Shown here: in pieces, positions 35,264 to 43,464 of the stretch
Numbering within the stretch: position 1 is the stretch's first letter
How the letters are laid out: each line of letters opens with the position of its first letter
DNA from: Thermosulfurimonas marina
GTDB lineage: Bacteria > Desulfobacterota > Thermodesulfobacteria > Thermodesulfobacteriales > Thermodesulfobacteriaceae
Length of the DNA stretch: 64,000 bases
Assembly (NCBI RefSeq): GCF_012317585.1
Contig: NZ_CP042909.1
Span: forward strand, 186,001-250,000
Direction: 5' to 3'
The notes under the pieces: model-generated
Databases searched by the model: none
What the model saw: the letters and a program-made list of their open reading frames with translations, nothing else
Told to the model about the DNA's origin: nothing
Program-made: the position numbers and the translations under genes

Positions 35264-36565
35264 TCAAAGGAGATCCAGGAGTTCCCGCACCTGCCGGAGG
35301 GGGCGTACTTGAGGAAAATCCCGAATTTCCTGACCCCAAGGCAAAACCGCCTGGGAAAAGCCCAGCCTCCGGGCCTCCTTAAGACGGGTCTCTAGGGCCA
35401 GAACCGGACGCACCTCCCCGGAAAGCCCCACTTCCCCGCAAAATACGGTCTTTTCCGGAAGATCTTTTTCCAGGCGGCTTCCCAGAAGGGCCGCACAGAC
35501 CGCAAGATCCGCCCCGGTTTCCCGAAGGCGCAGCCCCCCGGCCACGTTGAGAAAGACGTCCCGGTCATAAAAAGAAACCCCCAGGTGTTTTTCCAGAATG
35601 GCCAGCAGCATGGAAAGCCGCCAGGGATCAAAACCCACCGCGGTGCGCCGGGGGGAGGCCAGATAGCTCTTGACCACCAGGGCCTGGATCTCTACCAGAA
35701 GGGGGCGCGTCCCCTCCAGGGCCGGAAAGACCGCTCCCCCGCCTCCGGAGAGAAAAAACCGGGAGGGATTTTCCACCGGAAAGAGGCCGGCCTCCCGCAT
35801 CTCAAAGACCCCGATCTCGTCCACCGGTCCAAAGCGATTCTTCACCGCGCGCAGGAGCCGGTAGGGCCCGGACCTTTCCCCTTCAAAGTAGAGGACCACG
35901 TCCACTAGATGTTCGAGCACCCGGGGACCGGCGATCACCCCTTCTTTGGTCACGTGTCCCACCAGGAAAATAGCCACCCCCTCCTCCTTGGCCAGCCGCA
36001 GGAGGGCCGCGGTGGCCTCCCGGACCTGGGAGACCGAACCCGGAGCCGAGGAAAGCTCCGGAAGATAGACGGTCTGGATGGAATCCACCATGAGGATGGC
36101 CGGATGCCGCTCGCGCACCGCGGGCAGGGCCGCCGAAAGGTCGGTTTCTGGAAGGAGCTCCAGCTCTCCCGGAATCTTTAGCCTTTCCGCCCGCAGGCGC
36201 ACCTGCCCCGGGGATTCCTCTCCGCAGAGATAGATCACCGAAAGACCCTGGGAAAGATATCTTCCGGCCACCTGAAGAAGAAGGGTGGATTTTCCGATAC
36301 CGGGATCTCCCCCGATGAGGACCAGGGCCCCGGGGACCAGCCCTCCCCCCAGGACCCGATCAAACTCGGAAAGTCCCGAAGCGTAGCGTTTGAAGCCTTC
36401 TCCGGAGACCTCGGAAAGCCGCAGGATACGGGCCGGGGAAGAGCGAGAGACGCGGGGAGTCTTTTCCTCCCTTTCCTCAGCGAAGCTCTCCCAGGCCCCG
36501 CAGCCCGGACAGCGCCCAAGCCACTTCACCGAGCGATAGCCACATTCCTGACAGCGATAAGCCAT
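35264..36565 (-). CDS. radA: DNA repair protein RadA (Sms)
   Basis: RecA-like helicase that processes recombination branches. N-terminal C4 zinc finger (CQECG...CPGCGAW, Cys5, 8, 19, 22), Walker A GGDPGIGKST near 85-94, the RadA-specific KNRFGPVDEIGVFEM near 232, and a Lon-like C-terminal domain (GGLRLRETGADLAV, GEVGLSGEVRPV). At 433 residues it is normal. ATG 36565 is chosen because it begins the zinc finger; in-frame codons farther up lie in the PilZ gene, whose stop is 4 bases away. Confidence 0.95.
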   Translation of the reverse strand: MAYRCQECGYRSVKWLGRCPGCGAWESFAEEREEKTPRVSRSSPARILRLSEVSGEGFKRYASGLSEFDRVLGGGLVPGALVLIGGDPGIGKSTLLLQVAGRYLSQGLSVIYLCGEESPGQVRLRAERLKIPGELELLPETDLSAALPAVRERHPAILMVDSIQTVYLPELSSAPGSVSQVREATAALLRLAKEEGVAIFLVGHVTKEGVIAGPRVLEHLVDVVLYFEGERSGPYRLLRAVKNRFGPVDEIGVFEMREAGLFPVENPSRFFLSGGGGAVFPALEGTRPLLVEIQALVVKSYLASPRRTAVGFDPWRLSMLLAILEKHLGVSFYDRDVFLNVAGGLRLRETGADLAVCAALLGSRLEKDLPEKTVFCGEVGLSGEVRPVLALETRLKEARRLGFSQAVLPWGQEIRDFPQVRPLRQVRELLDLL

Positions 36566-36569
36566 GGCC

Positions 36570-36941
36570 TCAAAATTCGAGCACGGCCTCTCCCAGGAGG
36601 TCCCGCAATTCTCGTTCGGCCTGGTCGGCATCCGGAAGATTGAAATAAAGAAGCCGCCGGAGGTGGGTAAGGCTTTCGAGATCGATGGCCACGAGCTTCA
36701 CCCCAAAGCCGTCCTCCCCGTGACGCACCACCTCGGCCAAAAAACGAATTTCCGGAGGCGGCTGCATACCCTCCAGGCGGACGATCAGTTCCAGGCGAGA
36801 ACCTACAGGGGGGCGCCTCTCGGAAAGGAGATAGGCCCCACCATAGGCGATATCTTTAAGGCGGGCCGGAAAGGACTCCCCTTGAGAAAGGACCGTAACC
36901 TCAGCCGGAAAAAGGACCCGGTAGAACTTGCGCCGCTCCAT
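36570..36941 (-). CDS. PilZ-domain protein (cyclic di-GMP receptor candidate)
   Basis: 123-residue single PilZ domain followed by a short helix. The first ligand motif RRKFYRV near residues 3-9 contains RxxxR. The second, DIAYGGAYL near 30, matches (D/N)xSxxG except that Ser is Ala, so cyclic di-GMP binding is possible but not assured. Its partner is unknown. The gene lies 4 bases upstream of radA in the same direction, suggesting transcription with it. Confidence 0.82.
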   Translation of the reverse strand: MERRKFYRVLFPAEVTVLSQGESFPARLKDIAYGGAYLLSERRPPVGSRLELIVRLEGMQPPPEIRFLAEVVRHGEDGFGVKLVAIDLESLTHLRRLLYFNLPDADQAERELRDLLGEAVLEF

Positions 36942-36973
36942 CCCCTCCCTTTTAGCAGAGAAGAAAGAACACC

Positions 36974-37004
36974 AAAAGGGGGCGGGAAGACCCCGCCCCC
37001 TTTT
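36974..37004 (-). terminator. intrinsic terminator after the OprO/P-like porin gene
   Basis: AAAAGGGGGCGGG (36974-36986) pairs with CCCGCCCCCTTTT (36992-37004) around a 5-base loop, 22 bases past the porin stop. The stem is A/T-flanked on both sides, so it could stop transcription in both directions. Confidence 0.8.
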
Positions 37005-37025
37005 AGAAGATCGAGAAGCCCCCTT

Positions 37026-38603
37026 TTAGAACCAGTGCTGGTACATCACCCGGAAGCGCCAGTCGTCCTGGGTACCGGAATCAAAATCTGTGGCCGCCTT
37101 TCCGATGGCCGCAGCTTCTGAGGGCGAAGCGTCCTCGGCGTGAAGTTGAAGAAGAGAGAGATCACAGGTTATGTATTGATTGAATCCGTGAAGATAGTAG
37201 TTAACTCCGAGGACAAATTGCTGAAGATAGTCTTCCACCCCCAGTTTCCCGTCATCAAACTTGACCAGTCCGAGTCCACTTTTGCGGGAATCAAGAGGAG
37301 TATTGTCGTCGAGACGGACTAGATAGGCGTACTTAAAGGTGACCTCCCACTTGCGCGGCACTAGGAAATAACCCAGATTAACCCTAAGGCCCCAGCGATC
37401 CCAAGTTTCCTCATCGTGGGTTCCTACAGGAACAAGGTTATAAGCATTTCCTCCCTTGTCTGGATCCTGGATGAACTCCTCCCAGGCCCCCTCCACGTCC
37501 GCGGAAAAGCCCTTGTAGCGGAAGAGGAGGGCTACATCGAACCCGTAATTCTTGATGTCGTGAGCTCCGTTCATAGCCGTGCCATTGTAAGCATAATAGG
37601 TGGTCCTTCGATCTTTGGCCCAGAATCCGGAAAGGAGGAGGGCCAGGGCCGGCTTAGTGTTGTAGCCGTAATCTCCCTGCATGAAGTAGTTGTTGAAGGT
37701 GCCCGGGCCTAGAGGTCCACGCGGGTCGGAGCCCGGAAGAAGGTTAAAGGCCAGACGCCAGGAATAGAGGTGATCGTCGCTGGCGGAGTTAGTCTTTCCC
37801 TGGGTGTCCCGCCCGTTGTACCAGCCGAACCAGTAGGCCAGAAACTGTTTCTTCCCGAATAGATCAAGCGCCCCGTTCACATTTACCCCCTGCGAGCGGT
37901 AAAGGAGCATGCCTCCAATAGGAAAACCGTTGTCGAGAAGGTGCCCTCCTACTCTGAGTTTTTTCGTTCCGGAATAAGGCCAGTAGTTTTCCGAATCGTC
38001 GGTGAAGATGGTCCGGTCGGTTCCGTTCTGCTTGAAACCGCTCTGCCAGTACTCCACACTCATGGCCGGGATCTTCATCCGCCCGAACTGCACCTTAAAA
38101 AAGGGGGCATACTTTTTCCAGATCACAAAGGCGTCGTGCACGTTGACCTTACTCTTGGGCTCAAGTTGTACATGCACGAAGTACTTCCAGTCCCGGTTAG
38201 GGGCCGTCCCGTCCACAAAGAACCTCAGACGCCGCATGGTAAAGGAGCTATAATTTTCGTTTCCCCCGGAAAAATCCTCATCGCGGGACATATAGGTGTA
38301 ACGGAACTGGATTCCGGTGCGGAAACGAAAACGATACTCCCGATTCTTTTCCGGATCTTTGTAATCGATCCGGAAACCATTTTTCCAGTAAGCTCTCCAG
38401 TTCACCGGGGCCTTCTTCTCCACAGCCTTTTCCGTCTGAGCCTGGCGCTTTTCCAACTCCTCGATCCGCTTAAGGAGCATCTGCACCTGGGCCTTGAGCT
38501 GGCGGATCTCCTCCTCCTGGGTCATGGCCCGGGCCGGGCCCACCCAGACCAGAGCAAAGAGAAGAATAAGGATCACTCCTCCCCACCAACTTTTGCCTCT
38601 CAT
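37026..38603 (-). CDS. porin, OprO/OprP (phosphate/anion-selective) family-like
   Basis: 525-residue outer-membrane barrel. Signal peptide 1-26 (ending ARA), coiled coil about 27-65 (EEIRQLKAQVQMLLKRIEELEKRQ), then a beta-barrel with family-like GFRIDYKD, FRFRTGIQFRYTY, RRLRFFVDGT and VQFGRMKIPAMSVEYWQSG and terminal Phe (YQHWF). The family includes pyrophosphate- and phosphate-selective porins, but the ligand-binding Arg/Lys ladder cannot be judged by eye. AGGAGGTGAGGG precedes ATG 38603. It comes right after the oxidoreductase operon behind a hairpin, so it might import that enzyme's anionic substrate; this is speculation. Confidence 0.8.
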   Translation of the reverse strand: MRGKSWWGGVILILLFALVWVGPARAMTQEEEIRQLKAQVQMLLKRIEELEKRQAQTEKAVEKKAPVNWRAYWKNGFRIDYKDPEKNREYRFRFRTGIQFRYTYMSRDEDFSGGNENYSSFTMRRLRFFVDGTAPNRDWKYFVHVQLEPKSKVNVHDAFVIWKKYAPFFKVQFGRMKIPAMSVEYWQSGFKQNGTDRTIFTDDSENYWPYSGTKKLRVGGHLLDNGFPIGGMLLYRSQGVNVNGALDLFGKKQFLAYWFGWYNGRDTQGKTNSASDDHLYSWRLAFNLLPGSDPRGPLGPGTFNNYFMQGDYGYNTKPALALLLSGFWAKDRRTTYYAYNGTAMNGAHDIKNYGFDVALLFRYKGFSADVEGAWEEFIQDPDKGGNAYNLVPVGTHDEETWDRWGLRVNLGYFLVPRKWEVTFKYAYLVRLDDNTPLDSRKSGLGLVKFDDGKLGVEDYLQQFVLGVNYYLHGFNQYITCDLSLLQLHAEDASPSEAAAIGKAATDFDSGTQDDWRFRVMYQHWF

Positions 38604-38646
38604 CCCTCACCTCCTAAAAGTATTAGTATATTTCTGAAATTTCTTA

Positions 38647-38668
38647 GGGGAGGGGGCCCCCCCTCCCC
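38647..38668 (-). terminator. GC hairpin between the oxidoreductase operon and the porin
   Basis: Perfect ten-pair stem GGGGAGGGGG / CCCCCTCCCC with a two-base loop, 11 bases after the stop of the 24-residue peptide gene. On the minus strand it is followed by TAAGAAATTTC rather than a U-tract, so it is an imperfect terminator and might instead allow some readthrough into the porin or protect the upstream mRNA end. Confidence 0.55.
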
Positions 38669-38678
38669 TCCATTCCCT

Positions 38679-38753
38679 TTATTCTCCGGACCAGGCAATC
38701 AAGGCCACTATCCAACCAATTATAACTAAGACTACCAAGCCCCAAGGAATCAT
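38679..38753 (-). CDS. 24-residue single-pass membrane peptide in the oxidoreductase operon
   Basis: Minus-strand ATG at 38753 follows a strong ribosome site (AAAAAGGAGGTGTAGATC). The 24 codons give one transmembrane helix (residues 3-21: PWGLVVLVIIGWIVALIAW) ending SGE and TAA at 38681-38679. It sits 21 bases after the AmiS/UreI-like gene and before a GC hairpin. Its size and form recall tiny subunits such as CydX or CcoQ-type peptides that stabilise respiratory complexes, but no homology is claimed. The strong ribosome site and all-membrane composition make it likely that it is translated. Confidence 0.62.
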   Translation of the reverse strand: MIPWGLVVLVIIGWIVALIAWSGE

Positions 38754-38774
38754 GATCTACACCTCCTTTTTAAA

Positions 38775-39332
38775 TTAAAAAGGCCCCTGGTGTCCAGGGG
38801 GCATGGACCAAAGGATGGCCGGAATGGCAAAGGTGTAAAGGGCGGCAAAGGTCACCACATACCCTAGGACCTTTTCGCTCACCTTGCCGTTCATGAAAAA
38901 GCCCGCCAAATTCATAGCCACAAACCACACAAAGGCAATGGAAAAGTGATAGACCCATTTAGGCGTGGGATAGACCAGCCAATAGACCCCGTAGGCCAAG
39001 GTGAGCCAGCCAATGAGGATGAATACCGCTCCCAATTGGCGCCGAGGCTTTATGTCCCAGATCTCACAGGCCCCAAGCGCAGTAAAGGCAAAGGCGTACA
39101 TCCCCGCCAAACCGGTCACAAAATTGGTAAGCGGCCCCAAGCCCTGGACCACCATCATAGCGATGAGGAAGGGCCACCACATCACACCCACCGTGAAGGT
39201 TACCACTCCCACCACCCGCTCATTGGATTTCTTGCGTTCGGGATCCAGATGGAGAAGTCCGTTGGCTAGAAGAACCGCCGCACCTAAGTAGATAATGGGA
39301 GCTATCCATTTTCCTACTGTAGGATCGGCCAT
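38775..39332 (-). CDS. AmiS/UreI-like six-helix membrane protein
   Basis: 185 residues with about six hydrophobic helices. The opening IIYLGAAVLLANGLLHLDPERKK, the central GLAGMYAFAFTALGACEIWDIKPRRQLG and a Trp-rich second half resemble AmiS/UreI proteins, which form hexameric channels for urea or short amides (UreI opening YVGIVLISNG...DP). No urease or amidase is encoded nearby. Placed fourth in an oxidoreductase operon, it may conduct a small neutral molecule or be a structural membrane subunit. AGGAGGG precedes the ATG. Family assignment is moderate; function is open. Confidence 0.5.
   Translation of the reverse strand: MADPTVGKWIAPIIYLGAAVLLANGLLHLDPERKKSNERVVGVVTFTVGVMWWPFLIAMMVVQGLGPLTNFVTGLAGMYAFAFTALGACEIWDIKPRRQLGAVFILIGWLTLAYGVYWLVYPTPKWVYHFSIAFVWFVAMNLAGFFMNGKVSEKVLGYVVTFAALYTFAIPAILWSMPPGHQGPF
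38777..38800 (-). terminator. hairpin plus U-tract overlapping the end of the AmiS/UreI-like gene
   Basis: Minus strand: CCCCTGG/CCAGGGG stem (38800-38794 with 38790-38784) with a 3-base loop, then CCTTTTTAATTT. The stem encodes the last residues of the upstream protein, and the T-tract contains its stop codon. It would act as a terminator or partial attenuator before the 24-residue peptide gene. Confidence 0.55.
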
Positions 39333-39418
39333 CTTTTCCCTCCTTTTTTAAAGATTTGAAATTGCAAATCAAAGTTTGCCTCCGCCCTCAAACTCCTCAC
39401 CTCATTTTTCCACCTCCC

Positions 39419-40087
39419 TTAAGTCTTTATTTTTTCCCACCACAAGGGGTGGTGGGCCTTTACATAATCTTCGGGAAGGGTCCCCGTCTCGAACATAGCC
39501 CGGAAGCCTTTACGATTCAGGGGATGAAGTGCCATGTAGATATGGACGGGAAGAATCACCAGAAAAATCACAAAGCCCACATCGTGGAAAAACCGGGCCC
39601 AGCGCCAAGCCCCGGGACTAAAGGCGTCTTTAAAAAGAAGGACGCAACCGGAGACCACCATGATACCGGTGCCTAGGATGGTGAACCAGGCCAGACACTT
39701 CTGACCAAAGTTGTATTTTCCAAAGCGCCCGGGTTTAAAAGTAAAATAGTGTTTAAGGAGCTCGGCTATTCCCGCTATAGGCCCTCCTTCGGGCCAGATC
39801 TGCCAGCGGGGAGCATTCTTGATCTCGCGCAGGACGAAAAGAGGGAGCCAAAGTAAGAGCCCTACCGCGGCCAACCGATGCAATACCATAGCCACTTTCA
39901 TGCCTCCAGAGAGATAAGTGGTCTCCGGGGAAAACCAGGCAAAGGGAATCCAGAAAAAGTAAAGTAGCCAGCGAAAGGTGTGTGGGGCTACCTGAGGAAG
40001 CCCGGTGAGGAAAAAGACCACCATGAAATGGATGTAATGTAAGTGCATGCTCCTTTGAAACTTATTGAAGGCTTGAATTTCTCGCAT
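39419..40087 (-). CDS. membrane cytochrome b subunit, FdnI/cytb561-like
   Basis: 222-residue diheme cytochrome b with four main helices that would exchange electrons between the ferredoxin subunit and menaquinone. Candidate heme ligands: His15-17/His20 in SMHLHYIHFMVV, His ~69 in VLHRLAAVG, His ~168 in FFHDVGFVIF and His ~182 in PVHIYMALHP. The closing stretch HPLNRKGFRAMFETGTLPEDYVKAHHPLWW matches formate dehydrogenase gamma subunits. The fdnI-like type argues for quinone coupling, with the Mo subunit outside. 23 bases separate it from the ferredoxin gene. Confidence 0.85.
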   Translation of the reverse strand: MREIQAFNKFQRSMHLHYIHFMVVFFLTGLPQVAPHTFRWLLYFFWIPFAWFSPETTYLSGGMKVAMVLHRLAAVGLLLWLPLFVLREIKNAPRWQIWPEGGPIAGIAELLKHYFTFKPGRFGKYNFGQKCLAWFTILGTGIMVVSGCVLLFKDAFSPGAWRWARFFHDVGFVIFLVILPVHIYMALHPLNRKGFRAMFETGTLPEDYVKAHHPLWWEKIKT

Positions 40088-40110
40088 GACTTTCCTCCTT
40101 TAACGAGAAA

Positions 40111-40887
40111 TTATTCCTCGGCCTCTTTGCCGAGGCTGTAAAGGAAATGCCCAATGATCCCTGCGGCCGAAGTCCCGAAGAGGACCCAACCAATGGTCCG
40201 GACCGCATCCAAGGCCTCAATAGGTTTCTGCGCGGCCTCTGGACGCAGAGTGTATTCCTTAAGGAACTTTTCCGGTCCCACGGTCACCCAATGGAGGTAT
40301 CCCGTGGCCTCCCCTACGGGCTCGGCCCCGTAAACCATGAACTTTTCTCCTAGCCGCCTTTCGTAATTGGCCGCCCGACGCCGGGCTTCGGCCAAGACCT
40401 CCTCGCGACTTCCAAAATAAAGGGCCTTGGCCAGACAAGCCTCCACACAGGCCGGCGAAAGACCAGCCTCCACCCGGTCGTAACACATAAAGCATTTATA
40501 AGTCTTGCCCATGCGAGGATTGAAATGAGGCACCCCATAGGGACAGGCCTCTATACAGGCCCGGCAGCCAATACAGCGCTCCTCGTGGATGACCACCGGC
40601 CCATAAGGCTTAACCTCAATGGCCGCAGCCGGACACCTTCGGGCACACGGGGCATTTTCGCAATGCATGCAGTGATGCACATAGGAGACCGCCCGCCCAG
40701 GATAAGGACCTATGTAACGAAAGACCGGAAAGATGTAGCGCAGCTCTGGACGCTGTTCTTCAAGGACTCTTTCCGAGGTGCCTCTTCCATCTCGACTCAG
40801 GCGGGCCCGATTTTCAATCCCGCACTGCACCGAACAGGCATAACACCGTACACAGGCCTGCATATCGTAGAGCATACTTACTTTCAT
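40111..40887 (-). CDS. four-cluster 4Fe-4S ferredoxin subunit with C-terminal membrane anchor
   Basis: 258-residue electron-transfer subunit of the CISM type (PsrB/NrfC/FdnH-like). Sixteen cluster cysteines are laid out as CVRCYACSVQC, CMHCENAPCARRC, CIGCRACIEAC and CFMCYDRVEAGLSPACVEAC, giving four [4Fe-4S] clusters. A single helix near 230-250 (TIGWVLFGTSAAGIIGHFLYSL) anchors it, as in FdnH. It lacks its own signal and may be exported with the Tat-dependent catalytic subunit, whose gene ends 2 bases upstream. Confidence 0.9.
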   Translation of the reverse strand: MKVSMLYDMQACVRCYACSVQCGIENRARLSRDGRGTSERVLEEQRPELRYIFPVFRYIGPYPGRAVSYVHHCMHCENAPCARRCPAAAIEVKPYGPVVIHEERCIGCRACIEACPYGVPHFNPRMGKTYKCFMCYDRVEAGLSPACVEACLAKALYFGSREEVLAEARRRAANYERRLGEKFMVYGAEPVGEATGYLHWVTVGPEKFLKEYTLRPEAAQKPIEALDAVRTIGWVLFGTSAAGIIGHFLYSLGKEAEE

Positions 40888-40889
40888 GG

Positions 40890-43415
40890 CTAAACCCTCC
40901 TCACCTTAATAATGACATCCTGGGTGGCATGCCCTCCCTGAAGAGGGGCAAAGTGAAACTTTGAAAAGTGGTTTATGTTCACTCCATATTCGGGCATAAA
41001 GGCCAAATAGCGTTTAAGCTGGGGATAGATCCCCGGGGCCACCCCGTAGTAGGAGAACAGGACCTCTGGATGCACCAGAGGGGTAACCCAGACTCGAGCC
41101 CGAGCTACAGCCCGAGGGTTATGCGCCGGAAAGACCTCCACCACATCTCCATCCGAAATTCCCAGCTTCTGGGCCTTTTCCGGATGTATCCACACCCGGT
41201 CCACCCCGATCTCTTTCCAGATCTCGAGAAGCAGGGGATTGTTCCGGGTCTGCCCTCCCGTAAAGGAATTGAGCGGAGAAAAGCCTGTACAGAGGATAAA
41301 TTCGTCCTCCTTGAGCTTCCCTTGGGCCTCCTCCCACCAGAAAGGCGGGACCCAAAGGGGAAGAGGATGGGCATGGTCCGCATGAGGATGTCCTTCGGCC
41401 TTGAGTTTTTTCCATTTTTCAAGGAAGAGGAGACTGAAGATCTCCACCTCCCCGGTGTAAGTCTTCTTCTTAATCTTATAGCTCTGTTTGCCGTACCAAA
41501 CTCCTTCTCTTTTTAAACGTTCCAAGGTGAGCCCGGGGTGTTTCTTTTCTAGACCCTCCAGCTGCCGGCGCCAGCCCACCTCCCATCCCCCGCGGGCAAA
41601 CTCCCCGAAATACTTCTCAAACTCCTCGGGCTGAAGGACCCTTCGGGCCAGCTCCAAGATGACCCAAGAGCCCGGACGCGCCTCGAAGGGCGGTTCCACA
41701 GCCTTCATATGCATAGCCACCGTGGGCATAGACTGCTTGAACTTAAAATGCAGGGCTTCATCCCTTTCAGGAAAGAGGGTGTCTGGGAGAATGATATCTG
41801 CATAAAGGCAGCTTTCATCCATGAAAGGGGTCATACAGACGATGAGTTCCACCTTGTCCAGGAGCTTGGTCATTTCGGGAGAACCGGCCGAGCCCCCGAT
41901 GAAGTTTTGGCCCATGGCGAAAATGACTTTGGGTTCGTAGGGCTCCCCGGTACGCAGGGCCTCAAAAGCAAAGCGCCTGCCGGCCTTGGGATTGAGAAAA
42001 GGATAACCCTTTTTCTTTTGGTAATACTTGGTGATTTGGAGGGCCTTGGGTTTGGGCACCTTGGGGAGAGGGCCATGGAGTTTCACCTTGGGAATGCCCC
42101 CTACCCCACCCTTCTTTTCCCAGACCCCAAGGAGGGTGTTCACCAGGCCCAAAGAGTGGAACTGGCGCATGACATTCCCGTAACGTTCGGAGTACCAGCC
42201 GGTGTCCACGAAGACCCGGGGCTTACCCTTGATCAATTCTTCGGCCACGGCGCGGATCTCGTTAGCCGGAATCGTGGTAATCTTCTCGGCCCATTCCGGG
42301 GTGTACTTCTCCAGGGCTTGAACGATGGCCTCAAAGGCCGTAATGACCTTTCGCCCTTCTACAGTGAACTCTCCTCTCAAAGCTGGCTTTTGAGCCTCAT
42401 CTTTGAAGACGGCCCTATTTTGAGCCTGGTCCCACACCCGATAACGCACATGTTTCTTTTTCTTCTTGGTCTTGGGATCTACCTTTTCCTGAATTTCGGG
42501 GGCATAAGGCTCCAGGGTCTCGGGATCAATAAGCATGCAGGCATTGGTTTCCTTTATAAGATATTCCTGGTCATACCCCCGACGTTTTACGATTTCGTGG
42601 GCCAGGGCCAGATGAAAGGCCCCGTCTGTCCCAGGACGGATGGGAAGCCATTTGCGGCCCGCTCCCTCCACGGCCTCATTGGGAAACCGCACATCCACGG
42701 CCACCAGCCTTACCCCATTGCGCCGGCCCTCTCCGAAAAGGGTACCGAACTGGTAAACGCAGAGCCCCCCTGCAGGGTTGCGCATGGCCAGAACCCCGAA
42801 GCGGGCGTTGGGGTAGTCCATCCAGAAGGCCCCTGGGGTCATGGGATGCCCGAAATAGGCCCCAAGACCCCAGTCGTGCCCTGCGGAATGACAGGTATCG
42901 GCATAACTTAGGATGTTGGGTGTGCCGTAGAGGTGCCAAAAGGGTTTGTCGAGCCCGGCCGCAGAGGTAAAACGCGGAAAATAGACCACCTTCTCGGGCT
43001 CCCCGCGCTCGCGATACTTGCGGAGCACGGAGGCAATACGCTCTAGGGCCTCGTCCCAACTTATACGTTTAAATTTTCCTTCTCCGCGCTTTCCCACCCG
43101 CAAGAGGGGGTACTTCAGACGGTCCGGATTATAAAGCGCCGCCGGGGTCGAACGACTGCGCCCACAGATCCCGGAATAGGGGAGATGGGGATTGGCCTCC
43201 AACTTTATGAGTCGTCCATCCTTGACCACCCCAATCGCTGGACACTGCTGAGCACACATCCGACACCGCAGCGGCACCCGCCGCTCCACCCCATAGTCCA
43301 CCGGATCGGGGGCCTTTTGCGAAACCTTAACCGTATCTCCAAGACGCACAAAAGGAGAAAAAGCCGCAATACTTCCCAATTTTAGAAATTTTCTTCGTGA
43401 AATTTTCGTTCCCAT
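40890..43415 (-). CDS. Tat-exported molybdopterin oxidoreductase catalytic subunit
   Basis: 841-residue DMSO-reductase-family enzyme. Twin-arginine signal SRRKFLKLGS (Arg7, Arg8) directs it to the periplasmic face. The proximal cluster motif is Cys51-x2-Cys54-x3-Cys58-x25-Cys84. The probable Mo/W ligand is Cys175 in YADTCHSAGHDWG; a His directly after the Cys is formate-dehydrogenase-like, whereas the surrounding sequence is closer to polysulfide/thiosulfate reductases. No selenocysteine. Residues ~700-841 form the cofactor-binding barrel (TRNNPLLLEIW...GISDGDVVEVFPA). A sigma-54 promoter lies upstream. Substrate is unresolved: polysulfide, thiosulfate, tetrathionate or formate are candidates. 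Confidence 0.87.
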   Translation of the reverse strand: MGTKISRRKFLKLGSIAAFSPFVRLGDTVKVSQKAPDPVDYGVERRVPLRCRMCAQQCPAIGVVKDGRLIKLEANPHLPYSGICGRSRSTPAALYNPDRLKYPLLRVGKRGEGKFKRISWDEALERIASVLRKYRERGEPEKVVYFPRFTSAAGLDKPFWHLYGTPNILSYADTCHSAGHDWGLGAYFGHPMTPGAFWMDYPNARFGVLAMRNPAGGLCVYQFGTLFGEGRRNGVRLVAVDVRFPNEAVEGAGRKWLPIRPGTDGAFHLALAHEIVKRRGYDQEYLIKETNACMLIDPETLEPYAPEIQEKVDPKTKKKKKHVRYRVWDQAQNRAVFKDEAQKPALRGEFTVEGRKVITAFEAIVQALEKYTPEWAEKITTIPANEIRAVAEELIKGKPRVFVDTGWYSERYGNVMRQFHSLGLVNTLLGVWEKKGGVGGIPKVKLHGPLPKVPKPKALQITKYYQKKKGYPFLNPKAGRRFAFEALRTGEPYEPKVIFAMGQNFIGGSAGSPEMTKLLDKVELIVCMTPFMDESCLYADIILPDTLFPERDEALHFKFKQSMPTVAMHMKAVEPPFEARPGSWVILELARRVLQPEEFEKYFGEFARGGWEVGWRRQLEGLEKKHPGLTLERLKREGVWYGKQSYKIKKKTYTGEVEIFSLLFLEKWKKLKAEGHPHADHAHPLPLWVPPFWWEEAQGKLKEDEFILCTGFSPLNSFTGGQTRNNPLLLEIWKEIGVDRVWIHPEKAQKLGISDGDVVEVFPAHNPRAVARARVWVTPLVHPEVLFSYYGVAPGIYPQLKRYLAFMPEYGVNINHFSKFHFAPLQGGHATQDVIIKVRRV

Positions 43416-43464
43416 AAGCCCTCCTCCCTGAAAATATCCCCAAATCCCTTTTTAATCTTGATTA

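Noticed and set aside
39353-39370. GATTTG-AAATTG-CAAATC inverted repeat before the AmiS/UreI-like gene
   Set aside because: Short, AT-rich, and within an operon; could be a weak mRNA hairpin but nothing supports a specific role.
41709-42911. 400-codon plus-strand frame antisense to the molybdopterin oxidoreductase
   Set aside because: Overlaps conserved catalytic-subunit codons entirely and has no ribosome site.
40890-43415. Selenocysteine-type formate dehydrogenase
   Set aside because: The position of the metal ligand is a plain cysteine codon (Cys175) and there is no in-frame TGA in the gene.
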